Below are positions 48,797-60,699 of a DNA stretch of 64,000 nt, piece after piece. How positions within the stretch are numbered: the stretch's first letter is position 1; each line of letters starts with the position of its first letter. Below the pieces are notes generated by a model. That model was given only the letters and a program-made list of their open reading frames with translations. It did not search any database and had not been told where the DNA came from. This DNA comes from Cichorium intybus (lineage: Eukaryota > Streptophyta > Magnoliopsida > Asterales > Asteraceae), in assembly GCA_023525715.1 (NCBI GenBank), contig CM042012.1:37250189-37314188 (forward strand), in the 5' to 3' direction. The translations under genes were made by a program, and so were the position numbers.

Positions 48797-51700
48797 TCAA
48801 TATTCATCCAAATAAGTATAAAGCATGTCATCTTTCTTTGACTTGCGTCTACTAAGCAATGCTTTAAGTAGACGTTTGCTTTTGCTCTGAATCTGATCAC
48901 TTTCTTTCCACATCTCTCTGTCACCATTCCTTTGCATTGTAACCGATTTCCTAGCCTCTAGATGCTGCACACGAATATTTGTCAAATGTCTAAAATACCC
49001 TTTAATGAGATCACTACCATCGATTATCTATATGGGGCTAAATGCAATAAACAACAAAGCACTTTACCGATTTTTGTGGAAATGAGGTAAATTCGTCTAT
49101 AATACACAAATGAATGATAGCGCATTGCCATTTCTTGCATTTACCCCTTATATGTAACGATGATAATGGGCAAATAGGTAATTTTAACATCTTCTCAAGT
49201 AACGATTTAATGTAATTTACCGATTGTTGTGGAAACGAGGCTGGAATTGTTGGACGAGTGGGATTTGGGGTTGAAGATCTTGAATTAGGTCTTGAATTAG
49301 GAGTGTTTGACCGCATTAAAGGAAACACAGGTGGTGAAACCGATCTTTTCTCTGAATATAAATAAATCAACAAATTTTGAATATAATCAGTACAAGGGCG
49401 TATTCAAAAACATGCATTCATATATTTTATGTAAAACAAAAATACATTTGCAAAACAAACAAAAAATACTTAAGATATGAATTTAATAAATACAAACCAA
49501 TATCTTTTTTTGCCACTGTGTCTGCAAAGGAAAACGCATCAGATTTCTTGGGAGGAGAATGAGAAGGTGAAGGAGATCGCTCTTTTCTGCATTTAAAAAA
49601 AATTGTTTTAGTAAAAGTCTTGTTTCTTTTTGACTTAATACAGAAAAAACGACTTAATAGAGACAATATTTAATGGGAATAACTTGATGTTATGAACTTA
49701 ATCAAAAACATTACCTGACAACAGTTTCTGGCTTTTCATTAATCGTAGCTTGAACAACTTCAAAAAAAATTAAAGAAATTAATAAGCCACTATTATTGTA
49801 GTTCATAACATAGACTGCATATATCATCAAAACAATGATAAATATATTCTTACCATTCGTATGTTCATGTTGATCATGTTTATCATCAAATACCACTATG
49901 CATTCTTCATGCTTTAATTTAGTTTCGTTGCCATCTTCAATCATGTTCCCAACTGAATATTATCAGAATAATAAACCTTTATGACTAAAAAAAAAAATTT
50001 GACGAAACAAAAAATATGTACTCCCTATGTCCCATGAAATTGTGATTTTTACATTTTTGGAAAGTTTTTAAGTAAAATTACTTGGGAATATATCATAAAT
50101 GCAATGTTGTAATAGGAATTATTAGGTAATGACACTGCGACAATAAGGTATACTTTTCAACATTTAATCCTATCATAATAAATAAGTAACTCAAAGCCAC
50201 ATGTCATCTTCTCATTGAATTTGCCACATGCCATTTTCTTATAATTTTAAATTTCTTAAGAAAAACTAATTGGTTTGAAATGTTTCTAACTCCTTAATGA
50301 TCGGTTTAATTATCATTCAATTTCAACATTAATTGTTATCATTCAATTTCAAAATTAATTGTTTTTTAATATCATATTATTTTTTTAATGTTTAGAATGA
50401 TTTGGGAGATAATAGAGAGACAATTGACGTCATAATAAACAATTCCAATCATAATAGTGAATTTGATTTTAGTACCGGTGACATTCTCATAATCAATTAT
50501 ATTTATCAAAATACAAAGTCGTAATAGTTAAAATCAAAAGCAAGATGTCACGATACACAAATAAATTTCTTATGTATAATTATTAATGTTTAGATATTCG
50601 TAATTAATAATTTTTTTGTATCATCCCGTGTAATACACGGGTCTCACAACTAGTGTGGTAATATAAATAATGAAAGAAAGATGCTACAATAAGCAAATAA
50701 ATGAAAGTATGTTGCTATTTCTTGCATTTAACCCGATATTTTATATAGATTCACAAGTTTTTTTATTTTTGTCTTTCTTGAAGGTTATTTTAGGTATTTA
50801 ACAAATTGTCAAACATTATAAAGAACAAACACGAGTACCTGGCAAGACGTATCGCTTATGATACTTGGGAATATTTAATTTCAATGACTGCTGAGAGACG
50901 CCTTCTTGATCAAAATACCCTTGGCATGTTTTTACCCGCTGCAAAGTCAAAGAAAAAAGTCAACATTAGATACAAAAAAATAATGCTTATTTATACCAAA
51001 AAGTAGGAACAAAATGCTTATTTATTTTACAAAATACAAAAATCAACACCAAGTGCAATCAAATTTATACAAAAAGACAGGACTTGATAAGCTTTCTACG
51101 GCTATTTTATATGATCGGGATGATGAGGGCATTTACGTCTTTTGGACAAACGAGAGATCAAAAGCTAGTCTCTATCCCACCATGTTCCACCTTTTTGAAT
51201 CGGACAAAACAATGCAACTTTTTTTCTAATTGACACAGTACACAGTACACAGTACACAGTACACAGTACACAGTACACAGTACACAGTACACAGTACACA
51301 GTACACAGTACACAGTACACAGTATGGAAGAGTACCTGTTCAATGCATGATACTCGAACCTCTGTTCCGGAAACTTCTTCAACTTTTTCATCAAATATGT
51401 TGTTAACTTTATACGTAACAGCGCCTAAATGGTCAACCGTGTTGACTACAGCCTTGATGGCATAATCTTTTAAAGTGTCAACCACCCTGTTAACCAATTC
51501 ATAAGAAATTTTATAAATGGCAACTTCAAGATTCAACAACAATGTTTACAACTAGCCTAATTTATGTTGACTTTTGAGGTCAAACTCACATTTGCTTTTG
51601 GTCATCATTAGTGTATGATAGTTCAAAGTATTCAGCAGCAGAGTACAATTGCTTTCTCAGATTCGTTAAATCCTAAAAAAATTACAGACAGTAAATATTA

Positions 51701-51848
51701 ATTTTGTTTGTTTAAAGATAATTTTGAAAAATAGAAGAAATACCTTGAGACTTTCTGAAAATAGCAAGGTTTCATGCATAGCAATCTCATCATAATTGGC
51801 CGGTTCTCTTGGAAGAGACATTGAAGGAGAGGAAGATAGTGTCTCCAT
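48797..51848 (-). CDS. ABI-like SCAR/WAVE complex subunit, ABIL2/3-like (322 aa)
   Basis: Abl-interactor-like subunit of the SCAR/WAVE regulatory complex, which activates ARP2/3 for actin nucleation in cell shape and trichome growth (family knowledge). Nine coding exons on the minus strand, in order: 51744-51848, 51590-51672, 51336-51486, 50839-50938, 49854-49952, 49715-49757, 49498-49586, 49221-49351 and 48797-48964, all GT-AG and in phase. The N-terminus METLSSSPSMSLPREPANYD, then DDQKQMVVDTLKDYAIKAVV and PKYHKRYVLP, are conserved ABIL blocks. The middle (~150-270) is Ser/Pro-rich and variable. The C-terminus SKRLLKALLSRRKSKKDDML ending LDEY is the ABIL basic tail. Intron 3 carries a heptamer array beside its donor, and intron 4 a small Helitron. 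Confidence 0.92.
50168..50653 (+). mobile_element. Small non-autonomous Helitron in ABIL intron 4
   Basis: The 5' end follows A with TCCTATCATAATAAATAAG and a CCACATGTCA phrase shared by plant Helitrons. The 3' end has a perfect hairpin CCCGTGT-AAT-ACACGGG (50625-50641), then TCTCACAA and CTAG (50650-50653), followed by T. Insertion is between A and T. Length 486 bp, non-coding. Just upstream (~50023) ACTCCCTATGTCCCATG resembles a Stowaway/mariner MITE end without a partner. Confidence 0.83.
51233..51323. repeat. 13 perfect copies of the heptamer ACACAGT
   Basis: 91 bp, exactly 13 x 7. It lies in ABIL intron 3 starting 13 nt after the splice donor; in the transcript the unit reads ACUGUGU. 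Open frames through it are artefacts. Confidence 0.97.
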
Positions 51849-51863
51849 TTTTAAGGAATTCCC

Positions 51864-53130
51864 TAAAAAATTGCAAATATTAGGATAATATTTGATTTTC
51901 TAATTATGTTAGGTGAAACTAATCAAGTTTGAAAATCCATAAAAAGACAGTGCAAGATTCTTAATTTGGAGATGTAGAGATTCATGGATTCAAGATTTTT
52001 AAAATATAGGGGGGAGACAATGAGAATCAGTTGATGATAGTTTATATGATTAATTTTTATTAAAATAAGTAAAGGGAGTCGAGAATAATTCTTTTTGAAT
52101 ACTTCTGCAACAAACCCAGATAAACAATTCAAGAAAATTCTTAAATTGTTTCTCAAAAACTTGAGAATTACACTCTCATTCTGCCCGAAATAAGAAAGAA
52201 AGCAGATTCTCACTTTTTTCTGTCAGAAATTTGGCATACAATCCTTAAAACATAAAAGTATCAAATCTTCCCCAAAAATAAACCCTAATTAGTTATTGAA
52301 GAATAACTTAAGAACATCCATTGAAACTTGTTGGGTATAACCAGAGATCTCTAAGTTAATTTTTTTTACCGTTGGATATTGATAAATGAATCCTACCGTT
52401 GAATATTACCCGATGAGTTAACGGGAGTGCTTCGACTGCCAGACTGCAAAAATGTCATTTTAATAGTGATTTATTGGGTCTTTTGAGTTCAAAACCGCGT
52501 TCAATAATGAATTGCTTTACTTTAGTATGGTTTTACAAAGTCTTTCAACGAAAATGGATTAAAATGTCTTTCGAATTCTAGATAATCCATAAAATGACAC
52601 AACAAAAGCATAAAAATTCTAAAATCTGCAAAACACGAGAAAAGACCGATTGCAGTTTTTGATGTAAAAAGAAAACTGAAATTTACCACGATTTCTCAAA
52701 ACCCAACAGATAAAAAACACATAAATGGCATCATGTATGGTTCTGAAGAAGATAAACCATTCGAGTAACAATATCTTAAACCCATTTGCATTTTTTCATG
52801 AACCAACAAAACCCCCCAAAAAAAGCAAAAGAATTGTGGCATTGAGCTGACCTGATGAATCGGATTTAGAAATTTCGAAATTTAGAATCCCCAATAAGCT
52901 GCTGCCTCGTCGACTTCAATATTCATGATATAGACGTAGATTTAGAGGAAAACGATGGCTTCTGTTCTTATTATCAAGATTTTGACTAAACGAGTAGAAT
53001 AAGACAGCATGTTTTGCGGGTTACTTTGTCGAATACAAGAATGCATGAAAATTTGGAAGGGTTTTAGACAGAGAAAGTGGGGAGAGGCGGCAGGAGTGAT
53101 GGAGGAGACAGGAGAGCAGAAGGCAAGCTC
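51864..53130 (-). other. ABIL leader intron, 5' UTR exon and promoter region
   Basis: Minus strand: an acceptor (TTTTTTAG) lies just before the ATG-bearing exon (51863-51864). A candidate leader-exon donor GGTCAGCTCAATG ends at ~52850. The upstream exon runs to about 53000-53100. Boundaries are approximate. Confidence 0.5.
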
Positions 53131-53480
53131 ATCTATAAAAATAGAAATAGTGTAAAGGGCAAAATGGGAGGTTTTTTAAGTACGATACATTACCCGCACA
53201 CAAAACCCATGAATCTCTCTTTTTAATTCGTTTTTCTTTCTTTTAGACAGTGCAGTGTGCAGGTTTAAGATATTTCGAGTCGATGTGATTCATGAGAAAC
53301 ATCTTTTTTATGTGAATTCAAGTTTTTTGATTAATATAATGAAACTTTAAAATTCGACAGTACCCATAATAAATTTGACATTTAGAAATAGAGTACGAGT
53401 GAATTTTAGAAATAAGCCCTATGGTTGATCAAAATATAAAGGTTTAGCTAACTTATATTGTTTTCAGTTTTATTTATAAA

Positions 53481-56111
53481 CTAGGTTAGAAACCCGTGGA
53501 TCACACGGGTTGATTTAATAAATATTAAATTGGAAGAAATAAACATTAAGTATTTCTAAAAACCTATTTTACTAAATCAGAAATATCTAGAAATTAGAGA
53601 GAAAATTAGATAGTTCAACTTTAAGCCTTTAATGTCTCAACTTTGAGTGCATTTTATGGATTTTGTGATGACATGTATGCATGTATGTGTATGTATATAT
53701 ACATGGATATACACAAATAAATATCTTAAGTATAATTAGTGATCAATAAGTCCAATTATTTCTTCCCTGCAACATCAAAAGACAAAAAAGGGTTACATTA
53801 GCTTTTGTACTTCCATACATGTTGCTATTTTTTAGCATGAAAAACTAATGTAGAATAACGTATGACAATCCTAAATGACATTGCTTCAATAGTAAGAAAA
53901 ACATTTTATTTAATCATACATTTTGATATACATAATATTACAAAAACAATGACACATGATAGCACGATATAGTTGTTATAAAAAAAAATCTAAACAAATA
54001 AGTAATATAGCAGGGTTATATGTACACAAACAGAATATAAAATAAGAAGTTATAAACATTTAAGTATGCAGCGGACACTAATGCCCAATGGGGTGAGGGG
54101 GTGCCTAAATAGGTATATTTTAGCGAGTTGTTTCCTTTATGCAGTTGTTTTTGTTTTAGAAATATGTCGTATTCCAAAACGGGTGCCTGCACAATAAAAA
54201 ACACAGTTACTGTAAAAACTTTTATGTTAAATTGTAAATGAAAGTTATATTATTCATTGAGTTTTAAATTAACTTTTTATATACAAAAGTCCAGAAAAGA
54301 GACTTGCATCGTCTCAAAGTTTCAAATTAAAGTAAATAGCTAAGTTAAACAACGGTAAATTGAAAAATCGGTTGGCTGATTTTTCTACATCAATAGCTTG
54401 TTGAAGATCTTACAAAGACACAATTAAATATTGGCTTAACACATTAATGACATACCACGTCCAACTAAATTTTGGCCAAACCAGATAGTTGAAAAGTGAT
54501 ATTAACTCAAAAAAATTCACATGGGTACTTAATATTTTAAGAAAATTCTGATGCTTGAATTAAAATTTTATAATAAGTCTTATAAAACATAAACAAACCC
54601 AAAAATGTTAGTGTTAAGATTATGGTATAGAATGCACATCGATTTTTGGTTTAAAAGAAGCTTGTAAGACCTAAAATTATTGTAATGGAAAAAAGCAAAC
54701 GTGATTCAGATACAATAAGATGTTATTTTCTTACTTAATTGACTAAATGCAGATTGTAAACTTAATAGATGTCTTTTTAACTTTTTTAGAAATTTAGCAT
54801 AATTTATTTTTTCCTTCCGATTCCCACGTGTGTCGTTATTTTCTAAAATATCTAAAAAAATCATTTATCCACACAAAACCAACTTGAAGAATTCCGGCAT
54901 GAATTCTTTAGATAGCAAGCAAGATTCAATCCCGACAATTTGTTTGAGTGATGACAAAAGAGCCATCTGTAATCAAAGTTCGTATTTTTTTGAGAACACG
55001 AGGTAAAACGAAAAGTTGACTGATTAGATACATTTTGTTTCTAGCCTTACCAAAAATAAAGAAATTCTTGCAATTGAAAAGAAGGAAGGAAGGTACGGAC
55101 CTCTTGCACTTGACAGTGAAATAGATGAGGGAAGAGAATAGTAGTACCTTGGATGCTTAATTGCGTGAAAATCGAACCATAAAATTATGAAGAAGAAAAA
55201 CCAGCAGGGGGAGCTTGAAATCGTTCACCTTGATGTGTGCTAAAGTTATCTACCAATCCCACAGAAACACTTACTAAAATCTGGATATTAACAACGATGA
55301 TATACACAATTCCGAATTTTTAATTATACAATCATAACATAAATATCCATTTTAATGAAAAGAACAATTACGCTTAAATCCCACGTAGCATAGATTAACT
55401 TACCCGATTTAATATATGTAGAGCTCAAATGGGATCAATTTGCATCCAATCTTTTTGTCGATTACCGAAATAACCCTAATACGTGTTGAGAGAGTTGAAA
55501 AGATGATGTTCTGTCGCAGTGAGGGACTACAGATAGTCGAATGCTTATCACTAAAAATCCATGCCTTTGATTCTCATGGTGTCAATTGTGTCGTCGTTTA
55601 TCAAAGACTCCAATACATCTTCCAGAATTATCACTATAAATGATAATTCCATTTTTATGTCAGAAACATTTTTTTAGCATCTAATCGTAGTTTAAGAAAA
55701 CTAAAAAGAAAAAGACCTAAAACTCACCTAATTAAACTCTGCAACGTATTCGATCCATTCCAAGCTAAATCCAGCAGATGATTATTCTTTAGTAGCCATT
55801 TGAAGAAGGTTGGTGGTGCGATGTGGATGTCGAAGCCAAGGTGGTGGTGTGAGAAAGCGGTGGCTGTGAGCGACATCTAAGAAGGCGAACGGTCTAATAG
55901 TGGAATTAGGGTTTTAAAGAAATAGGGAGAGTATTCCGGGAGATTTGATAACTTTATGACCGATTTTAATGGTAATTATTCCTTGGAATTAGATGGAATC
56001 TGTTATAAGCGGTATGTGAATAGGAATTAAGAGGACACGTGTCTAATAAAGAATAGGCTTTAAAAATTGGACACGTGGCAAAAGTTATTTTCATTTATCA
56101 GGTATAGTAGA
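53481..56111 (-). mobile_element. Non-autonomous Helitron (2.6 kb)
   Basis: Minus strand: the 5' end TCTACTATACCTGATAAATG at 56111 is preceded by A and carries a GCCACGTGTCC phrase. The 3' end has the hairpin AACCCGTGTGATCCACGGGTT (53491-53511) and terminal CTAG (53481-53484), followed by T. No Rep/helicase was recognised. Near 55880-55730 a minus-strand frame starts MSLTATAFSHHHLGFDIHIA and runs ~50 codons to a good donor (ATTAG|GTGAGT), possibly a captured first exon. Confidence 0.78.
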
Positions 56112-56417
56112 TTTGATATTTTGTTTCGATTTTGTCCCTTGTCCATCTAAATGGTTATATGTCCAAACGGTTTTTTTTTTTTTTAAACATTGTTGATGGT
56201 TAATTTCTTTTGTATTATTTTTAAAACAATGGGAGAGATTGTAAAAGTTGAAATGGTTTTTAATAAAATCCTTAAAAAAATTCAAAGTGGGCTAAAATAA
56301 ACGGTACTCTCGAACTCTTAAAAACTTTCGAATAAGTTAATTAATAGATTAGTATAGTTAATGTAAGATGATAATTGGGATCAATATAGAGACAAGTGAC
56401 ATTAAATATGTCACTAA

Positions 56418-57314
56418 GGGGATGTTTGTTTGGCTCTTAATGACTCAATTAAGAGGTAAGATCTGAATCAATCAGATTCAGACCGTTTGGTAGCCTCTTA
56501 ATAGCTCAGCCAGTCTCTTAACGGGTCAGATTTTAGATGCTATCTGAATGGAAAAGAGATCCATGTTTCCCTCTTTTCCTTCATACTCACGCCTGCATCC
56601 CTCTTCCCTTCCTCAAACACGCACCCACCTTCACTCACTCATCCCTCTTCCGACTGCACCCTCCACGTCCGACAACCCACAGCGCCTTCTCTTCTACCCT
56701 CCTGAAGTCGGACATCCCTAATCCTCTTCCCGTTTTCTCAATTTGGTTATTCTCGATTTCTGAAATTGATTTATCTTGTCGGATTTGATTTTGTTATTAG
56801 AATCAATTTGCTTCAACCTTCACTGCAAGCCATTCGTCGCACACAACACATCTCTTCTACCCTCCTGCCGTCTCTGACGTCACACATCGTCGATGCTTCT
56901 CCTCCAGATAATCAGTAAGTTTTATGGCTTCCAGTTGCCCTCCTCTCTTCTCTCGAATGCCTTGACATTTTGTTTTATCGAACTAGAAATATGATGGTTC
57001 TTTCAAATTCATTTGGTTCATAGCTTTTATGGATATCAATTTGGTGTGATGATGGTGCACGTTCTACAGTTATGGATCGAAAGCTGTAAAGAACAATAGA
57101 AGGGGACATTGAGATATATGAATTATAGCTATATTTTGCTTCTTTCTTTTTATTGTATAAAAATGTTCACAAGGGTATATCGGTCATTTTTATCAATTTG
57201 TATGGTTTACTCAAATGGGTTATAACCAAACAATATTTTTCGATCGGACACAAATTTTTCAAAGCCTCTGTCCCACTCAGGCCTCTGTCTATTTAGATAT
57301 TGTCAAACAACCCC
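56418..57314. mobile_element. PIF/Harbinger-like MITE
   Basis: Left end GGGGATGTTTGTTTGG (56418) and right end TTGTCAAACAACCCC (57314) are imperfect inverted repeats of the Tourist/PIF type. TAA flanks both ends (56415-56417, 57315-57317). 897 bp, non-coding; the CT-rich interior contains an 83-codon open frame without family resemblance. Confidence 0.65.
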
Positions 57315-57834
57315 TAAGCTTATCATGCTCAAAATCATCACTATTATGTTTTGTGTGACTATGCCTCCCTTCAATCCGCATTGTGATACTTGTTCTCACA
57401 TGAGCAAATGTCTAAATAATATTTTACGTTAGAAATATTAGCGAGTTTCAAAAATAATATATAAACGCACAGAATTTATATATTAGAAATTAAGCCATTT
57501 TCTTCTTCAAAACATCTTTAAGGGAAATATTGAAAAATAAGACAAACACGTAACAATAAACAAGTCGAACAAGTCGAGATAAATATGTTAATGTATCTGT
57601 ATAACCATAACATAATGACATCATCACCACACCGTCTTTGTGATTTTCTTGTTTCTTTGTATTTTACAATTACATCAAAAAAGAATACGACATGAAATCA
57701 GCCAACCAAATCACACATAATTGAACCAAAAACAATACATACAACTCAAACAACCAAAACAAGTCCAATATGGACTAGAACAATACATGAACTAAAATTA
57801 CATCCTATATAATGATGTTAATGATTTTGGCATT
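57315..57834. other. Intergenic
   Basis: A-rich with CCAAAC/CAACCAA phrases; nothing recognised. Confidence 0.4.
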
Positions 57835-58620
57835 TGATAGAGCCGGCTCTCAAGATCCTATAACTTAGGAAAGTAGTTTTGTATTTCATTATTTTATTGT
57901 ATTATTGTATTATAAATTAAGGCTATGGGTATATTTTATAGGTTTCCACATGAAAAGTGATGTCACATCACCGCCACATCATCTCCACTTCCCTACCACA
58001 CCACCAAGGAAATACCCACCAATCCACATCACATTTTTCTTTTGATTTTTTAATTTTTTTAATGTAATTAATTATTTAATAGAGAGAGAAAGCAAGAGAG
58101 AGAATGAGAGAGACAAAGAAGGAAAGAGAGAGAAAGTGTCGTGGCTTGCCGTTCCTCTCTCCACGCCACCCACGCCAGCAGGGGCGGTGTTCCACGCCGT
58201 GACAACTAGCCATGTCAGTCCCACGCCACTTGTGTATACCGCATAGCTTAACATCAATATACACATCACTACATACGGTGACTTTTGTTAAACCCTAATA
58301 TGGTATCAGCCTAAATTCTTCCTGGCATCCCTCTTCTTCTTCATCTTCGCTGCTCTCAATGGCCGTCGGAACTGGGTCTTCCAACTCTCCTCTTCCTCTT
58401 GCTGTAATTCTCCATATGCTTATCATTAAGCTTTCCTCCTCCGACAATCTATTATGGCGACGTCAAATGCTGTCCCTTATTGGCTATTAGAAACTTACCA
58501 ATTACATTGATGGGTCTATCCCTGCTCCACCATTGTTACTAACGTCTCTTCTCCTAACCCTGCATATGCTTTCTGGCTCGCTGCTGACCAATGCAATTTC
58601 AATTTAAATTATTTTGATTA
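57835..58620 (+). pseudogene. Ty1/copia leader: primer-binding site and broken gag N-terminus
   Basis: TATGGTATCAGC at 58299-58310 matches the initiator-tRNA-Met primer-binding site of copia elements, so an LTR should end just before it; the start TGATAGAG at 57835 is a guess. A gag-like frame follows from ATG 58359: PLPLAVILHMLIIKLSSSDN and LLWRRQMLSLIGY-stop, then (shifted frame) NPAYAFWLAADQ, the usual copia gag N-terminus. It is truncated at ~58620. Confidence 0.68.
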
Positions 58621-58691
58621 TTACCAAGAACACTTAGAACATGATCATGGACAATCAAATAATATAAAAAATATGATTGTAATGTCTAAAA

Positions 58692-58709
58692 CTTGTTCTA
58701 ATACCACTA
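58692..58709 (-). other. Second degenerate copia primer-binding site (minus strand)
   Basis: Reverse complement reads TAGTGGTATTAGAACAAG, close to TGGTATCAGAGCAAG. An LTR would lie to its right; its limits are unclear. Confidence 0.45.
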
Positions 58710-59850
58710 TTGATGGGGATTCGTTGATTCGAAGACAATTTTATGAATCAACACATCAGAAGAAATAATAGTTCTAAAAGTTCAATCCCCAAGTTTGATG
58801 CAATTAGAACTTAACATGATCCTAAAAATCATAACCATAGAGTGTAATAAAATTGATTACCTTAAGTGTAGAGATCATTTGATACCAGAGAATAATTACC
58901 TATATCGATATCCATATAATGAATGCTGCTAGACAATCAACAATCGAAAGTTGATCTCCTTGTTCTTTTCTTAGTGATTATTCTCTTTGATGTATTTGCT
59001 TATTCTCTTTGATGACAAATCATCTTCCTTTTGTACTTCAACTTTTGGGTGAAAATTTTCAACCTTTTTAATCCAATTTGTTTAACAACTCAACCCATTA
59101 ATGAATTACATTTTAATTAATTAAATGGATTATTAAATAAACTATTTTATTTAACTTAGCTAAACTTTTTAACTATTTATATTTCTTTTGATCAATAAAT
59201 AATAAGATAACCAGCTTTTACTTATTTAATAATTAGATTATAAATAATTAATTTATCTTCTGTAAATATATTATTTATTTTATACATTTTAATGTTTGTT
59301 GTGTGTGACCCCGTATGTTTGCATATAATTGCACATAACTAACGGTCCAGTAAACTCAATGTTTCTTGCATACTAGATCCAAGCCGTGCAAATGTTGCAT
59401 TTTACCAGTTATATTCTACGCACCCAACCTGAGTATGCTTTAGAACAAAAGGATTCCTCTTGCATTTTGGATATAAGATCAAGCTAAATCCTCTCAAGAT
59501 GATGTCAGCAATGGTAGATTGTCTACAGTATCTGTTCGTGGTAATGTACTTTACAAAAAAATGTGGTAAATTACATGAGTTGATGTCTGCTTCAAACAAA
59601 GCTGAAGCAAATGGATGAGCTTACTTACTTAATACCAAGCAGCCAATTGTGTACCAATTTTTCCAAGATCAACCAATGATTCGTTGGTCAAGAAAATTTT
59701 TGCTATAAAGAAACGTTTCCTATAGTTTAAAGAGAGGACCATCGCTCTCAAGTTTGGGCATTTAAGTAATTATGGAAGGAAGAACTTCGTCTTCTTTCTG
59801 TTAGAAAATTCAGTGTAAAGTCGCATAAAAACTCTGAATCGAGCTCTCTG
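58710..59850. other. Intergenic 3' of the ERF gene
   Basis: Probable LTR debris, then AT-rich sequence; no gene seen. Confidence 0.4.
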
Positions 59851-59857
59851 TATGGAT

Positions 59858-60535
59858 TCACTGATTACCGGTCTTCCATTCGTTCTCGTTATTAAACAAA
59901 CCACACCAATCCTCATCCCAAATCACCTTCCAACTTGACGGCGTTAACGGCACATCATCCGTCTCCGATATCCTCTCCTTCTTCACTGCCACCACCATCT
60001 CCTCCACGTCTCTCCTTCTTTTCCGGCAGCCATCTGCAATGGCTACGGTTTCACTATTGGTTGTTGCGCTTGATTCCTCCTTTGAATTCACAATCTCCAG
60101 AGGGAAATTGAGAATCGCTTTCCTTCCACGCATTTCAAACGCCGCTCTATCATAAGCCTTTGCAGCTTCAATGGCAGTATCGAACGTCCCCAGCCATATT
60201 CGACCACCATTGCGCTTTGGGTCTCGGATCTCTGCCGCGTACTTTCCCCACGGCCTCCGTCGTACTCCTCGGTAATGTACCTTCGCTTCCTCCTCACACT
60301 CTGTGTTCTTCAAGTAAGATTTGGAAGATCTACTGTCAATCGACTCCGGCACCGTGAAATGAAATGCAAATTGAGATGTGGTTTCTTCCTGAGAGTCGAG
60401 ATAATCAACAACCGATAGATCAGATCCAGAAATCGATGGCTCGGGGCTGAAGACGGGACAATCAGGGGTTTCAAATTCCTGGAGGAGGTGGTGCCTGATG
60501 AAATCAAGAGCTGAAACTACATTCAGAGTCGCCAT
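59858..60535 (-). CDS. Ethylene-response factor, AP2/ERF group IX-like (225 aa)
   Basis: Intronless single-AP2 transcription factor. Group IX ERFs bind GCC boxes and mediate ethylene, jasmonate and pathogen responses (family knowledge). The N-terminus MATLNVVSALDFIRHHLLQE and an acidic Ser-rich segment precede the AP2 domain at 87-145 (HYRGVRRRPWGKYAAEIRDP ... AKAYDRAAFEMRGRKAILNF). DNA-contacting RGVRRRPWGK and the WLGTF core are intact. A basic KRRR (172-175) is a likely NLS. The tail has VPLTPSSWKVIWDEDW (~195-210), a motif typical of group IX members. A TATA box (TATATAAAC, minus strand) is ~75 bp upstream of the ATG. A partial duplicate lies 1.7 kb upstream. Exact subgroup is uncertain. 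Confidence 0.93.
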   Translation of the reverse strand: MATLNVVSALDFIRHHLLQEFETPDCPVFSPEPSISGSDLSVVDYLDSQEETTSQFAFHFTVPESIDSRSSKSYLKNTECEEEAKVHYRGVRRRPWGKYAAEIRDPKRNGGRIWLGTFDTAIEAAKAYDRAAFEMRGRKAILNFPLEIVNSKEESSATTNSETVAIADGCRKRRRDVEEMVVAVKKERISETDDVPLTPSSWKVIWDEDWCGLFNNENEWKTGNQ

Positions 60536-60610
60536 TGTTGATGGGATTAATTTAAATTCAGAAGAGGAAGAGTGAATAGAGAGATGAGAGTGGAAGAAAG
60601 AGTGAAGGGG

Positions 60611-60620
60611 TTTATATATG
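60611..60620 (-). promoter_or_regulatory. TATA box of the ERF gene
   Basis: Minus strand CATATATAAAC, 76-85 bp before the ATG. The same box is kept in the truncated copy at ~62586-62595. Confidence 0.75.
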
Positions 60621-60699
60621 GATAATTGATGGTGGGAGTCAAGCAGGCGACCTTCGGGGGTGTGTTCGTGGAGCCCAAACGGAAGGTGGTTGGATAGGA

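Noticed and set aside
51233..51323. CRISPR-like array
   Set aside because: Uninterrupted 7-bp satellite without spacers, in plant nuclear DNA.
51158..51542. Minus-strand frames with TVYCVLC repeats
   Set aside because: They read through the 7-bp intronic array; the real coding part is ABIL exon 3 (51336-51486).
60088..60507. Frames on both strands within the ERF gene
   Set aside because: Shadows of the intact 225-codon ERF frame.
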